The notes under the pieces were generated by a model. That model searched no databases. It saw nothing but the letters and a program-made list of their open reading frames with translations, and was not told the DNA's origin. A stretch of 40,076 bases of DNA from Tardiphaga sp. GTDB lineage: Bacteria; Pseudomonadota; Alphaproteobacteria; Rhizobiales; Xanthobacteraceae. Numbering within the stretch: the stretch's first letter is position 1; the number at the start of each line of letters is the position of its first letter. The translations under genes were made by a program, and so were the position numbers. Location: NCBI GenBank assembly GCA_030147505.1, contig JASBVG010000069.1:1-40076 (forward strand), given 5' to 3'. Shown here piece by piece: positions 8,821-17,792 of this stretch.

Positions 8821-8883
8821 AAGGGCCCCGGCTTGCGCTGGGGCCCTTCGACGGCTGGGGCATTGCCGGGTATTGCCCCAGCC
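8821..8883 (-). terminator. double hairpin downstream of amtB
   Basis: Two perfect hairpins follow the amtB stop (minus strand). One pairs GGCTGGGGCA (8853-8862) with TGCCCCAGCC (8874-8883), the other AAGGGCCCC (8821-8829) with GGGGCCCTT (8840-8848). On the minus strand the last hairpin is followed by a T-rich stretch (TTCACTTCTT). This is a likely transcription terminator for glnK-amtB. Confidence 0.65.
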
Positions 8884-8924
8884 GATCTCAGAAACACCGG
8901 CGCCGCGGCGCCGCAGCGTGGCGC

Positions 8925-10364
8925 TTACATATTATACGCGCGTTCGGTGTGCTCGGTGACGTCGAGGCCTTCGCGCTCGACTTCGACCGTGACGCGCAGG
9001 CCGACGATCACGTCGACGACCTTGTAGAGGATCGCCGAGCCGATGCCGGAGAACACCAGCGTCAGCAGCACGGCCTTGCTCTGTGCGAGCATCTGGGTGA
9101 CGAGGTCGTAGTCGCCGACCTTGCCGGCCACATAGTCCATCACGCCGGTGCCGCCGAGGGCCGGGTTGACGAGGATGCCGGTGCCGAGCGCGCCGATGAT
9201 GCCGCCGATGCAGTGGACGCCGAACACATCGAGCGAGTCGTCATAGCCGAACGAGTTCTTGATGGTGGTGCAGAAGAACAGGCAGACGATGCCGGCGATG
9301 ATGCCGAGCACCAGCGCGCCCATCGGGCCCGAGAAGCCGGCAGCCGGGGTGACGGCGACGAGGCCGGCAACAGCGCCCGAAGCAGCGCCGAGCAGCGACG
9401 GGTGACCCTTGGTCATCCATTCCGCGAACATCCAGGCCATGGCCGCCGCAGCGGTGGCGAGGAAGGTGTTCACCATGGCGAGACCGGCGGCGCCCGAAGC
9501 TTCGAGGTTCGAACCGACGTTGAAGCCGAACCAGCCGACCCACAGCAGCGAGGCGCCGATCATGGTCATGGTCAGCGAGTGCGGAGCCATCAGTTCCTTG
9601 CCGTAGCCTGTGCGCTTGCCGATGATCAGGCAGCCGACGAGGCCGGCGATACCGGCATTGATGTGCACCACGGTGCCGCCGGCAAAGTCGAGCGCGCCCC
9701 ACTGGAAGATCTGGCCGGCATCGGCCATCACTTCGTCAAGCTTGGCCTGAGCAGCGGCCTTTGCATCGGGAGCGGCTGCGGCAACGGCCTTGGCAGCCGC
9801 AACGATCGCATCCGGACCGGCCCAGTACCAGACCATGTGGGCCATCGGGAAGTAGATTAGCGTAACCCAGAGCGGCACGAACAGCGCGACGGCTGCGAAC
9901 TTGGTGCGCTCGGCGAAGGCGCCGACGATCAGCGACGGGGTGATCGCGGCGAACGTCATCTGGAAGCAGAAATAGACGATTTCCTGCACGGCGACGTCAG
10001 CGGTGAACGTCGCAGCCATGGAGTCCGGCGTAATGCCGGCCATGAAGGCCTTCGAGAATCCGCCGATATAGGCCGAACCGCCGGTGAAGGTGATGCTGTA
10101 GCCGTAGACCGCCCAGATCACCATGACGATGCAGACGGTGTAGAGAATCTGCATCAGCACCGAGAGCATGTTCTTGGAGCGGACGAGGCCGCCGTAGAAC
10201 AGTGCGAGGCCGGGAATGGTCATCAGCAGCACGAGGACCGTCGAGGTCATCAGCCAGGCATTGTCGCCCTTGTTGATCGTCGGATCGGCGTGAGCCGCGG
10301 TCGCGGCAAACAGGCCGACGGCAAGTGCCGCCAATCCCGCGCCAGATGGACGCTTGAACGTCAT
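8925..10364 (-). CDS. amtB: ammonium transporter AmtB
   Basis: Ammonium channel of 479 aa with a cleavable signal peptide (hydrophobic to about residue 24, TAAHA) and eleven expected membrane helices. The pore histidine pair is present in DFAGGTVVHINAG and VFGVHCIGGIIG, with the structural Asp in the first motif and LFYGGLVRSKN in the first helices. An Ala/Lys-rich periplasmic loop of about 35 residues precedes DFAGG. The gene follows glnK by 87 bases on the same strand, the classic glnK-amtB pair in which GlnK plugs the channel when nitrogen is ample. A sigma-54-like promoter lies ahead of glnK. Confidence 0.96.
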   Translation of the reverse strand: MTFKRPSGAGLAALAVGLFAATAAHADPTINKGDNAWLMTSTVLVLLMTIPGLALFYGGLVRSKNMLSVLMQILYTVCIVMVIWAVYGYSITFTGGSAYIGGFSKAFMAGITPDSMAATFTADVAVQEIVYFCFQMTFAAITPSLIVGAFAERTKFAAVALFVPLWVTLIYFPMAHMVWYWAGPDAIVAAAKAVAAAAPDAKAAAQAKLDEVMADAGQIFQWGALDFAGGTVVHINAGIAGLVGCLIIGKRTGYGKELMAPHSLTMTMIGASLLWVGWFGFNVGSNLEASGAAGLAMVNTFLATAAAAMAWMFAEWMTKGHPSLLGAASGAVAGLVAVTPAAGFSGPMGALVLGIIAGIVCLFFCTTIKNSFGYDDSLDVFGVHCIGGIIGALGTGILVNPALGGTGVMDYVAGKVGDYDLVTQMLAQSKAVLLTLVFSGIGSAILYKVVDVIVGLRVTVEVEREGLDVTEHTERAYNM

Positions 10365-10451
10365 GTGTTTGACTCCTGAGTAGAGAAAAAGAAAAGAGGT
10401 GAGCGTTGCGAGAGGATATTCGTTTGAATTGCTTGGACGGGATGCGGGCGC

Positions 10452-10844
<393 letters not shown>

Positions 10845-10892
10845 TCACCACGCGGAGAAATTCACAACGCGGTCACAGCCAGGCCCAGTAGA

Positions 10893-10908
10893 ATCAAATG
10901 CCGTGCCA
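10893..10908 (-). promoter_or_regulatory. sigma-54 (-24/-12) promoter for glnK-amtB
   Basis: On the minus strand the sequence reads TGGCACGGCATTTGAT. It matches the RpoN consensus TGGCACG-N4-TTGCW at every fixed position except one (A for C in the -12 element), with correct spacing. Transcription would start near 10880, about 90 bases before the glnK ATG. This agrees with the nitrogen control normal for glnK-amtB. No clear NtrC site was identified upstream. Confidence 0.7.
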
Positions 10909-11194
10909 ACCGGGCAAAGACCGCTAACGGTTTATGAATCCCCCGCTTTTCGCGACTCCGGCAGATCCGCTCAAAGTGCGCCATTCGGTCGCGATTAAAG
11001 TCTAATCAATGCTGCCTAAAACAAAAGCATGACAGGGTATCGACAAAATCGTGCTCAGGCGCGAGGCACGAAAGCGGTGTCCTGTTAAGCAGTCAAACGA
11101 TGTTGGGTCAGAAATGTCTAATCCGCAGGCCATTCCATCAAGGCGCGAATAGCATGCAAGGTTCGGCTGTGAGTAGAAAAACGTAATTGCCCGC
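10909..11194. other. intergenic region between the two P-II genes
   Basis: About 290 bases between the sigma-54-like promoter and the stop of the upstream P-II gene. No coding frame resembles a transporter or any known protein. It holds a terminator-like hairpin (11049-11071) and one near-match to a CtrA box (TTAA-N7-TCAA near 10996). Enhancer sites for NtrC would be expected here, but none is convincing by eye. Confidence 0.5.
11049..11071 (-). terminator. rho-independent-like terminator after the upstream P-II gene
   Basis: TCGTGC (11049-11054) and GCACGA (11066-11071) pair around eleven bases. On the minus strand the hairpin is followed directly by TTTTGTC, a short T-tract. It lies about 125 bases past the stop of the upstream P-II gene and ahead of the sigma-54 promoter, which suggests the two P-II genes are separate transcripts. 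Confidence 0.5.
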
Positions 11195-11533
11195 TCAGAG
11201 CGCGTCGCTGTCGGTCTCGCCGGTGCGAATGCGGAGCGCCCGATCAATCGGCGTCACGAAGATCTTGCCGTCACCGATCTGGCCGGTGCGGGCGCTGGAG
11301 GAAATCACCTCCACGGTCTTCTCGGCGAGAGTTGAATCCACCGCGATCTCGATACGCAGCTTGGGCAGGAAATTCACGATATATTCTGCACCGCGATACA
11401 TTTCGGTATGACCCTTCTGCCGGCCATAGCCCTTCACTTCGGTCACCGTCATGCCGTGCACGCCGATCGCGGTCAGCGCCTGGCGCACCTCGTCGAGCTT
11501 GAACGGTTTGATGATCGCGACCACGAGCTTCAT
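11195..11533 (-). CDS. glnK: second P-II nitrogen regulatory protein (GlnK paralogue)
   Basis: 112-aa P-II protein, closely similar to the neighbouring GlnK: the same [16 protein letters not shown] opening, T-loop [17 protein letters not shown] with Tyr51, and [11 protein letters not shown]. Differences cluster in residues 52-75 and at the C terminus (TGETDSDAL versus TGEADAAAL). As I recall, Rhodopseudomonas palustris alternates two glnK and two amtB genes; here no amtB follows this copy. I found no convincing sigma-54 promoter upstream, so its regulation may differ. It could also be named glnB by another annotator. Confidence 0.93.
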   Translation of the reverse strand: MKLVVAIIKPFKLDEVRQALTAIGVHGMTVTEVKGYGRQKGHTEMYRGAEYIVNFLPKLRIEIAVDSTLAEKTVEVISSSARTGQIGDGKIFVTPIDRALRIRTGETDSDAL

Positions 11534-11716
11534 GACAGGCTTCCTGTTTGGGCCATCCTAGCCTTGCTTACGCAATCGTGTGGCATATGGCCATAGGGAG
11601 GCGTCGTCGCTTGGTAGGACGAGTTGAGCGAAGCCAAAATCCTCGGTCGAACCATCCGCAAGCTCGGTTGGGGGGCTTCGGCGCTGCCGCGCCTGGGCTC
11701 AACCCATCCTGTATCC

Positions 11717-12010
11717 TCACAGCAGGCACACCCCGCCCACATAGGCCCGGCGCTGCCGCACGATGCTGACGCGCTCGAACAGCCCGGCCTCGGTAAAGGG
11801 ATCGGCAGCAATGAAGGCTTCGGCTTCAGTGCGGTCCTCGGTGTCGAGCACATAGATGCCGCCACCGAGATCGCTGCCGTCGTCATGTAGTTTGGCGCCT
11901 GCGGCAATCAGTTTGGCTGCATATTCAGCCAGAAAAGCGAGATGTGCGGGGCGATGGGTGGTGCGGATCTGACTGCCCGGCCTGTCCCAAGTTTCTATGA
12001 CGTAAGGCAT
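11717..12010 (-). CDS. YciI family protein
   Basis: Small cytosolic protein of 97 aa with the YciI/YCII ferredoxin-like fold: MPYVIETWDRPG at the N terminus, a helix with HLAFLAEYAAKLIAAG, the strand GGGIYVLDTEDRTEAEAF, and DPFTEAGLFERVSI with the family's Asp-Pro-Phe. Members are dimeric; most have no proven reaction, though a few are dehydrochlorinase-like or cis-enol-lactone hydrolases. ATG 12010 is chosen because the fold begins there. The gene starts 22 bases after the tesB stop on the same strand, so co-transcription is likely. Confidence 0.85.
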   Translation of the reverse strand: MPYVIETWDRPGSQIRTTHRPAHLAFLAEYAAKLIAAGAKLHDDGSDLGGGIYVLDTEDRTEAEAFIAADPFTEAGLFERVSIVRQRRAYVGGVCLL

Positions 12011-12032
12011 ACGAATTGCTCCCGATTTTGTT

Positions 12033-12908
12033 CTAGCTCTTTGGCTTCTCGCGGCGCTCTCGCACCGAACCCTCTTGCGCGACCGACGCCACCAGCGTGC
12101 CATCGGGCTTGAAGATCATGCCGCGGGCAAGGCCGCGGCCGTTCTGTGCGCTTGGCGAATCCTGGCTGTAGAGCAGCCATTCATCGGCGCGGAAAGGACG
12201 ATGAAACCACATAGCGTGATCAAGGCTCGCCGCCATGGCCTGGCCGTCGAACAGCGTGCGGCCATAGCGCGACATGATGGAATCGAGCAGCGAGAAATCC
12301 GACGCGTAGGCGAGGGCACACATATGCAATGCCGGATCGTCCGGCAGTTTGGCTGCGGTGCGAATCCAGAAATTGATGCGGCCGTCGGGAATCTTCTCAC
12401 CGGCATAGCGCTTGAATTCCACCGGGCGCAGCTCGATCGGACGATCGCTCTCGTAGTAGCGGCGGATGTAATCCGGCATCTTCTCGATGATCGGATCTTT
12501 CGCGAGCTCCTCGGCCGAGAGTTTGTCCGGTGGCGGCACGTCGGGCATCGGGTCGAAATGGTTGAAGCTGTCTTCTTCCTCGGCGTGGAACGAGACCATC
12601 ATCGAGAAGATCGCGTGTCCGTGCTGAATCGCGGTGACGCGTCGGGTCGAATAGCTCTTGCCATCACGCAGGCGCTCGACCTCGTAGATGATCGGAATCT
12701 GCGGGTCGCCGGGCAGGATGAAATAGCAATGCAGCGAATGCGGCATGCGGCCTTCCACCGTGCGAACCGAGGCGACCAGCGCCTGGCCGATGACCTGGCC
12801 GCCGAACACGCGCTGCCAGCGCGTCTTCGGGCTGCGGCCGCGGAACATGTTCACCTCGAGGGTCTCGAGATCGAGGATGTCGATCAGATCGATCAGGCTC
12901 TTGGACAT
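12033..12908 (-). CDS. tesB: acyl-CoA thioesterase II
   Basis: Double-hotdog thioesterase (291 aa, normal for TesB) hydrolysing medium- and long-chain acyl-CoA in the cytosol. The N-terminal hotdog contains VFGGQVIGQALVA and LHCYFILPGDP. The C-terminal one has YASDFSLLDS with the catalytic Asp, the SLDHAMWFHRPF signature, and the Gln in VASVAQEGSVR. It is transcribed divergently from the UbiH-type hydroxylase gene, with 149 bases between the starts. Confidence 0.95.
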   Translation of the reverse strand: MSKSLIDLIDILDLETLEVNMFRGRSPKTRWQRVFGGQVIGQALVASVRTVEGRMPHSLHCYFILPGDPQIPIIYEVERLRDGKSYSTRRVTAIQHGHAIFSMMVSFHAEEEDSFNHFDPMPDVPPPDKLSAEELAKDPIIEKMPDYIRRYYESDRPIELRPVEFKRYAGEKIPDGRINFWIRTAAKLPDDPALHMCALAYASDFSLLDSIMSRYGRTLFDGQAMAASLDHAMWFHRPFRADEWLLYSQDSPSAQNGRGLARGMIFKPDGTLVASVAQEGSVRERREKPKS

Positions 12909-13057
12909 GTTTGGGTCTTTCGTGAATTCGTGCGGTCGGCGGTAGCGTGGCGGTCAATTTACCAAGGCCGGATGATCCAGGTCATGGTTTCGCACCCTTG
13001 TTTCGCATTCCTGTTTCGCCCAGCTATAAGCGCGTGGCAACAGCGGGAACGGGTATC

Positions 13058-14278
13058 ATGGCGGCACAAAAGGGCATTGTCATCGGCGGCGGCGCTTTCG
13101 CCGGGCTGGCGCTGGCGCTGGCTTTGCGTCAGGGGCTGGGACCGGACGTGCCGGTGGTGGTGGCCGATCCAGCCCTGGCGATGCGGCCGAGCCGCGATCC
13201 GCGCGCATCGGCCATTGTCGCGGCTTGCCGGCGGATGTTTGGCGCAATTGGGGTGTGGGACGCCGTGGCCGCGGAAACGCAGCCGATCCTCGATATGGTG
13301 GTGACGGATTCCAAGGTCGATGACGCCATGCGGCCGACCTTCTTGACCTTTACCGGCGAGATCGAGCCGGGTGAGCCCTTCGCCCACATGGTGGAGAATC
13401 GTCTCCTGATCGACGAGCTGGTGCAGCGCACGGAGGCTGCCGGCATCGATCTGCGTGCGACGGCGGTCATGAGCTTCGATACGCGGCCCGGCGGTGTCAG
13501 CGTCACGCTCGGCGATGGCAGCGTGATCGAGGCGGCGCTGCTGGTGGCCGCCGATGGCGCACGCTCCAAGCTGCGCGAGCGCGCGGGCATTGCAACCCAT
13601 GGCTGGGATTACGACCAGTCCGGCATCGTCGTGACCGTCGGCCACGAGCGCGATCACGAAGGCCGCGCGGAAGAACATTTTTTGCCTGCCGGCCCGTTTG
13701 CGATTCTGCCGCTCAAGGGCAAGCGATCGTCGCTGGTGTGGACGGAGAAGCGCCAGGATGCCGAGCGCATCGTCGCGCTGCCGGAGAATGAGTTCCATAC
13801 GGAGCTGGAGCGACGCTTCGGTCTGCATCTCGGCGAGGTGACGGCGCTCGACAGGCCGCGTGCCTTCCCCCTCGGCTATTTTGTGGCGCGCTCCTTCATC
13901 GGCGAGCGCCTTGCGCTGATCGGCGATGCCGCCCATGTGATCCACCCGATCGCGGGGCAGGGGCTCAATATGGGTCTGAAGGATGTGGCGGCGCTGGCGG
14001 AGACGATCGTCGATGCGGCGCGGCTGGGGATAGATTTCGGACAAAGCGATGTGCTGGAGCGCTATCAACGCTGGCGCCGGTTCGACACCATGAGCATGGG
14101 TGTTGCCACCAATGCGCTCAACTTCCTGTTCTCGAACGATCTGCCCTTCGTGCGCAGCATTCGCGACATCGGCCTCGGCATCGTCGATCGCCTGCCGCCG
14201 GTGAAGGGGGCGTTCATCAAGCAGGCGGCGGGATTGTCTGGCGAAGTGCCGCGATTGCTGAAGGGCGAGGCTTTGTAA
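13058..14278 (+). CDS. UbiH/UbiF/Coq6-family FAD-dependent hydroxylase
   Basis: Flavoprotein monooxygenase of 406 aa, expected to hydroxylate the ubiquinone ring at the inner membrane face. Motifs are the dinucleotide fold IVIGGGAFAGLALALALR at the N terminus, the FAD/NADPH site LLVAADGARSKLRERAG in the middle, and LIGDAAHVIHPIAGQGLNMG near residue 290. The upstream frame is open, but ATG 13058 is used because the Rossmann strand begins six residues later and GGAACGGG precedes it. Which ring position it acts on cannot be told from sequence; alphaproteobacterial enzymes of this family can have broadened regioselectivity. Confidence 0.9.
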   Translation: MAAQKGIVIGGGAFAGLALALALRQGLGPDVPVVVADPALAMRPSRDPRASAIVAACRRMFGAIGVWDAVAAETQPILDMVVTDSKVDDAMRPTFLTFTGEIEPGEPFAHMVENRLLIDELVQRTEAAGIDLRATAVMSFDTRPGGVSVTLGDGSVIEAALLVAADGARSKLRERAGIATHGWDYDQSGIVVTVGHERDHEGRAEEHFLPAGPFAILPLKGKRSSLVWTEKRQDAERIVALPENEFHTELERRFGLHLGEVTALDRPRAFPLGYFVARSFIGERLALIGDAAHVIHPIAGQGLNMGLKDVAALAETIVDAARLGIDFGQSDVLERYQRWRRFDTMSMGVATNALNFLFSNDLPFVRSIRDIGLGIVDRLPPVKGAFIKQAAGLSGEVPRLLKGEAL

Positions 14279-14289
14279 GGATTATTTCA

Positions 14290-14787
14290 ATGGGGCTTCG
14301 CAGGCTCGCGCAGGTTGCTCTCATAGGCTGTACGGTTTGCTTCCTCACTGGGACTTATGCGCGAGCAATCATGGCGACCCCCACTGAGATGGATCAGCCG
14401 GTCCCCGAGAAGTGGCATGCCCCGTTTGTGCGTTTTCTAGAGGAATTTGGCGCCAAGGAAATCGATCCATTGCTCGCGGAAAGCAAAGCGCAATCCTTTC
14501 CAAGTGAAGACCCTGATCGGATCATCTTTCGCATAGTGCATGCATCGTATTGCACTACAGGTCTGGATCTATGCCCGACCGTCATTGGTCGCATAAAGAA
14601 TGGTGTCCTTGAAGCCGATGCGATCTTCTTCGGGGGCGGTAGTTTGAACTCATCCGACGTCATTCCGCGCATACTCGGAGCGCAGTCTTTCCCTGTCATC
14701 TTTCATGGAAAGTCGTCGGCAGTTGCGGTGGTCGAGACGTCCAAAGGCTTGATGGTTATTCCACAAACTCCGCATACTGATCGTTAA
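14290..14787 (+). CDS. secreted hypothetical protein
   Basis: 165 aa and not recognised. A signal peptide is clear (hydrophobic residues 8-20, TYARA cleavage near 26), so the product is probably periplasmic. Two cysteines close together (YCTTGLDLCP) could form a disulphide. The rest is a small mixed domain with FFGGGSLNSSDVIPRILG. It begins 11 bases after the hydroxylase stop on the same strand and may share its transcript. Base composition is visibly more AT-rich than the neighbouring genes, which hints at acquisition. No function is proposed. Confidence 0.72.
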   Translation: MGLRRLAQVALIGCTVCFLTGTYARAIMATPTEMDQPVPEKWHAPFVRFLEEFGAKEIDPLLAESKAQSFPSEDPDRIIFRIVHASYCTTGLDLCPTVIGRIKNGVLEADAIFFGGGSLNSSDVIPRILGAQSFPVIFHGKSSAVAVVETSKGLMVIPQTPHTDR

Positions 14788-14822
14788 GCCCGGCCATGAC
14801 GAGCGGGTTGACGCTCCAAAGT

Positions 14823-15017
14823 TCAATCGATCTTCCTTGCCTCTTCCGGCAGCATGATCGGGATGCCATCGCGGATCGGATAGGCCAGTTTGGCCGAGCG
14901 CGAGATCAGCTCCTGACGGTCGGCGTCGAATTCGAGCTGGCCCTTGGTCACCGGGCAGACGAGAATCTCCAAGAGCTTGGGGTCGGTGCCGTCCTGGCGT
15001 TCGGTCGGGGTGTTCAT
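14823..15017 (-). CDS. Trm112 family protein
   Basis: 64-aa zinc-ribbon-like protein of the Trm112 (UPF0434) family, with [16 protein letters not shown] and the C-terminal [17 protein letters not shown]. In eukaryotes and archaea Trm112 activates several methyltransferases; bacterial roles are less certain. Only one of the usual cysteines (LVCP) remains, as in many bacterial members. ATG 15017 has GGAG nine bases upstream and is preferred to the TTG one codon earlier. It ends a minus-strand cluster with the LON-domain and thioredoxin genes, 13 bases after the former. Confidence 0.88.
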   Translation of the reverse strand: MNTPTERQDGTDPKLLEILVCPVTKGQLEFDADRQELISRSAKLAYPIRDGIPIMLPEEARKID

Positions 15018-15030
15018 CAAAAGCTCCGGA

Positions 15031-15705
15031 TCATTGCAGCGGCGGGTCGCCGCTGGTGCGTTTCTTGGCGAGGTCCATCTCGGTGATGGCGATCAGAATT
15101 TCAGCGCGGGTCTTGAGGTCCGGCGCTTCTAGCATTGCCTGTTTCTCCGGCGGCCCGTAAGGCGACATCATCGCCAGTGCATTCACCAGCGCCTCGTTCG
15201 GCGCCTTGTGGATGCCCTCCCAATCGACCTTGAGATTGTTGACCTTGAGGAAATCGTTCAGCGCCGCGAGCAGCGCGGTGCGATCGACATCCTCTTCGCC
15301 CTTGCGGGCGGTGAAATCATCGACGAAGGGAAAGTAGTCGACCTTGCATTGACGATATTGCGTCAGCACCGACAATTCCTTGATCACTTCGAAGCGGCAG
15401 ACGCCGGTGAGTTCGAGGATGTAGCGGCCATCGCCGGATTCGGCGAGCTGGGTGATGCGGCCGACGCAGCCGACCCTGAACAGCGCGGGTTTATCCTCTT
15501 CGGGCGGATAGGCGGCCGCCGGCTGGATCATGCCGATCAGCCGGTGGCCGTCGCGGAAGGCATCGTCCACCATCGCCAGATAGCGCTGCTCGAAGATGTT
15601 GAGCGGCATCTGGCCGCGCGGCAGCAAGAGCGCGCCGGGCAGCGGGAAGACCGGGATCACTTCCGGCAATTCGGCCGGGCCGCGATAGTCGGCATTGATG
15701 GGCAT
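15031..15705 (-). CDS. LON substrate-binding-domain protein
   Basis: 224 aa corresponding to the N-terminal substrate-binding domain of Lon protease only: [26 protein letters not shown] at its start and the LLAALNDFL / [14 protein letters not shown] helical part at its end. It has no ATPase or protease domain. Such stand-alone proteins are common in alphaproteobacteria beside a thioredoxin-TPR gene, and a role in protein quality control is presumed. It lies 29 bases after the thioredoxin gene and 13 before the Trm112 gene, a probable three-gene operon. Confidence 0.9.
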   Translation of the reverse strand: MPINADYRGPAELPEVIPVFPLPGALLLPRGQMPLNIFEQRYLAMVDDAFRDGHRLIGMIQPAAAYPPEEDKPALFRVGCVGRITQLAESGDGRYILELTGVCRFEVIKELSVLTQYRQCKVDYFPFVDDFTARKGEEDVDRTALLAALNDFLKVNNLKVDWEGIHKAPNEALVNALAMMSPYGPPEKQAMLEAPDLKTRAEILIAITEMDLAKKRTSGDPPLQ

Positions 15706-15734
15706 GTCCGGCCTCGCTTCGCCGATAGAGGCGG

Positions 15735-16655
15735 TTACGCGAACAGGATAGTTGACAACCGCCGGCGGCCGTCAACTGTTGCCTCGTCCGTCGGGCCCCA
15801 GGCCTCGAAGAACTGCAGCAGCTGCTTACGGGCGCCGTCGTCGTTCCACTTGCGGTCGCGTTTGACGATTTCGAGCAGATGGGAGGTTGCCGGTTCACGC
15901 TGGCCGGCGGCATTGAGCGCCACGGCGAGGTCGAAGCGGGCCTGATGGTCGCGCGGATCCGCGGCAACCTTCGCTTCGAGTTCCGTCACCGGCCCGAGGG
16001 CGCTGGCCTGCTCATTGAGGTCGATCTTGGCCTGCACGGCCTTGACGGCAGCCTCTTCGCGCTTGGCGGCGGGGACCAGCTCCAGCGTCTGCTTGGCCTG
16101 TTCGATGGCGTCGGTGGCGACATAGCAATCGGCAAGGCCGGCGATGGCGGCGATATTGCCGGCGTCGGCAGCGATGATCTCGCCATAGATCGCAGCCGCG
16201 GTGGCCGGATCGCCTTCGGCGAGCAGCCCGGCGGCCTCATCCAGCAGTTCGGCGGTGGTCGGCTCGGTGCCGGGTCGGCCAGCGGTGAGCTTGTCGATGA
16301 ACGCATTGACCTGGCTCTCGGGCACGGCGCCCATGAAACCGTCGGCCGGGCGGCCATCGACGAAGGCGATCACGGCCGGGATCGACTGGATGCCCATCTG
16401 ACCGGGGATTTCCGGATTCTCATCGATATTCATCTTCACCAGCTTGACCCGGCCCTTGGCGGCGGTGACGGCCTTCTCGATGATCGGGGTCAGTTGCCGG
16501 CACGGGCCGCACCAGGGTGCCCAGAAGTCGATCAGCACCGGTTGGTGCTTCGATTCCTCGATCACGTCCTGCATGAAGGTGCGGGTGGTGGTGTCCTTGA
16601 TGAGGGCGGACCCTGCCTGCGGCATCGAAGCGCCGCCCTGTTCCATGATGGTCAC
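15735..16655 (-). CDS. ybbN: thioredoxin-TPR co-chaperone (YbbN/CnoX type)
   Basis: 306 aa. An N-terminal thioredoxin domain (about 20-130) with the active site WCGPC (Cys49, Cys52) and cis-Pro in IQSIPAVIAF is followed by a C-terminal TPR-like helical domain (about 135-290). This is the YbbN/CnoX design, a holdase that hands oxidation-prone proteins to GroEL or DnaK. Escherichia coli YbbN has lost one Cys; here the redox pair is intact, as in Caulobacter CnoX. The start is GTG 16655, with GAGG five bases upstream; the ATG at 16646 is less well placed. It is the first gene of the cluster with LON and Trm112. Confidence 0.9.
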   Translation of the reverse strand: MTIMEQGGASMPQAGSALIKDTTTRTFMQDVIEESKHQPVLIDFWAPWCGPCRQLTPIIEKAVTAAKGRVKLVKMNIDENPEIPGQMGIQSIPAVIAFVDGRPADGFMGAVPESQVNAFIDKLTAGRPGTEPTTAELLDEAAGLLAEGDPATAAAIYGEIIAADAGNIAAIAGLADCYVATDAIEQAKQTLELVPAAKREEAAVKAVQAKIDLNEQASALGPVTELEAKVAADPRDHQARFDLAVALNAAGQREPATSHLLEIVKRDRKWNDDGARKQLLQFFEAWGPTDEATVDGRRRLSTILFA

Positions 16656-16881
16656 GTCAACCTCGCCTGTGTCCGGAATTTCTGCGCGCTTCTAGCACGC
16701 CCGAAGCGGATTAAATGGCGTCCGCGACAGTATTTTGCAATCGGGCCGAAACGGCCGCATTGCCGCGGAACGTCATGGCAGGTGGCAATCCGGCTGCTTT
16801 CGCTGCAATTTGGCGGTTTGACGGGCCGAAACCGGCGAAAAATTCCATTAACGGAACTTGGCGCAATCCTTCGTCTTTCTG

Positions 16882-16910
16882 TTGCAATCGCCGCCGGCAT
16901 TTGGCATATG
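16882..16910 (+). promoter_or_regulatory. candidate promoter for tRNA-Gly
   Basis: TTGCAA (16882-16887) and CATATG (16905-16910) are spaced by 17 bases and would start RNA about 33 bases before the mature tRNA. The rest of the 294-base gap between the thioredoxin gene and the tRNA shows nothing else recognisable. Confidence 0.35.
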
Positions 16911-16949
16911 TCCGCGCGTCGGCGGCGCAAGCGCTGCTGCTTCTCGGAT

Positions 16950-17024
<75 letters not shown>

Positions 17025-17167
17025 GAATTTCCGCTCCGGAATCCTTCGCCTATCATGGTTTTCTGAATACCGCCGCCATGCGGCCGTATTGTCGCGCGTT
17101 GATCCATCTCGCTTGAATTCGGGCAAGGTTGCGCAGACAATCAGCCGCGTACGGGTGTGAGACGAAG

Positions 17168-17623
17168 ATGCCGTCGACTACGGAATCCAATCAGGAAATC
17201 GCGAGGCGCGCCAACGATGAAGCGCGGGCCGATTTTGCGACCTGGCTGATGATGTCGAAGCTCAACAGCGTCGATGCCCTGCCCCAGGAAGCGCAGACCT
17301 TCTTCGCCGGCTATCTCGCGCTGGCTGCGCGTGGCAGACAGTCCGAAGCCGCGGCGGCCGAGGCGACCATCCAGACCGTTTATCGCCATTATTATGCCCG
17401 CATGGGCGGCACCGGCACTGCGCCGGTGATCGAGCCTGCTCCGAAACCGAAACTCATGTCCGACAACAACCAGAACAACCGCGACAACGTCACGCCTTTC
17501 CGCCGCATCAAACCCAGCACGCCGCCGCCGCGCGAAAAGAAGAAACTGCCGGTGGCGCTGATCTTCATCGGACTCGTGGTGCTGGCCATCGCATGGCGAT
17601 ATTTGAGCAAGGGTAGTCTGTAA
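17168..17623 (+). CDS. hypothetical protein with a C-terminal membrane anchor
   Basis: 151 aa and not recognised as a named family. The N-terminal 80 residues are helical and acidic (EIARRANDEARADF, YLALAARGRQSEAAAAEA). A proline- and lysine-rich linker (PSTPPPREKKK) follows, then one hydrophobic helix (LPVALIFIGLVVLAIAWRYL) ending six residues before the stop. That layout implies a tail-anchored protein with its N terminus in the cytosol. ATG 17168 is chosen; the frame extends upstream to a TTG with no support. It lies about 140 bases after tRNA-Gly on the same strand. Confidence 0.7.
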   Translation: MPSTTESNQEIARRANDEARADFATWLMMSKLNSVDALPQEAQTFFAGYLALAARGRQSEAAAAEATIQTVYRHYYARMGGTGTAPVIEPAPKPKLMSDNNQNNRDNVTPFRRIKPSTPPPREKKKLPVALIFIGLVVLAIAWRYLSKGSL

Positions 17624-17641
17624 GCCCTTCAGCCGTTGTCC

Positions 17642-17729
17642 CGTAGGATGGGCGGAGCGGAAGCGCGATAGCGAACCCGTCGCTTCGGCGCGCAAGGTCA
17701 GGGATTTCGCTGCGCGTTACTCATCCCAA
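17642..17729. repeat. degenerate copy of the GTAGGATGGG palindrome family
   Basis: GTAGGATGGGCGGAGCGGAAG at the left and GATTTCGCTGCGCGTTACTCATCC at the right resemble the two arms of the better-preserved copies at 19960-20063 and 39454-39550, with several mismatches. It follows the stop of the anchored hypothetical gene. The remaining part of this 320-base gap, up to 17943, is the upstream region of the dehydrogenase gene. Confidence 0.6.
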
Positions 17730-17792
17730 ATTTCTTCATCGACTCTCGCCTCGCAACTAACAAAACGCGCACGCGTGATGCGCGCGTTCCGG

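Noticed and set aside
7831..9027. 398-codon plus-strand frame opposite the aminotransferase and amtB 3' end
   Set aside because: Shadow frame crossing a terminator; no domain seen.
10990..11012. Second CtrA box (TTAA-N7-TCAA)
   Set aside because: One half-site base is wrong and the position, between P-II genes, has no supporting context.
11560..11600. Possible sigma-54 promoter upstream of the second P-II gene
   Set aside because: The candidate near GCAATCGTGTGGCA lacks the -24 GG and has wrong spacing.
12075..13304. 409-codon plus-strand frame opposite tesB
   Set aside because: Antisense shadow running into the hydroxylase gene in another frame.
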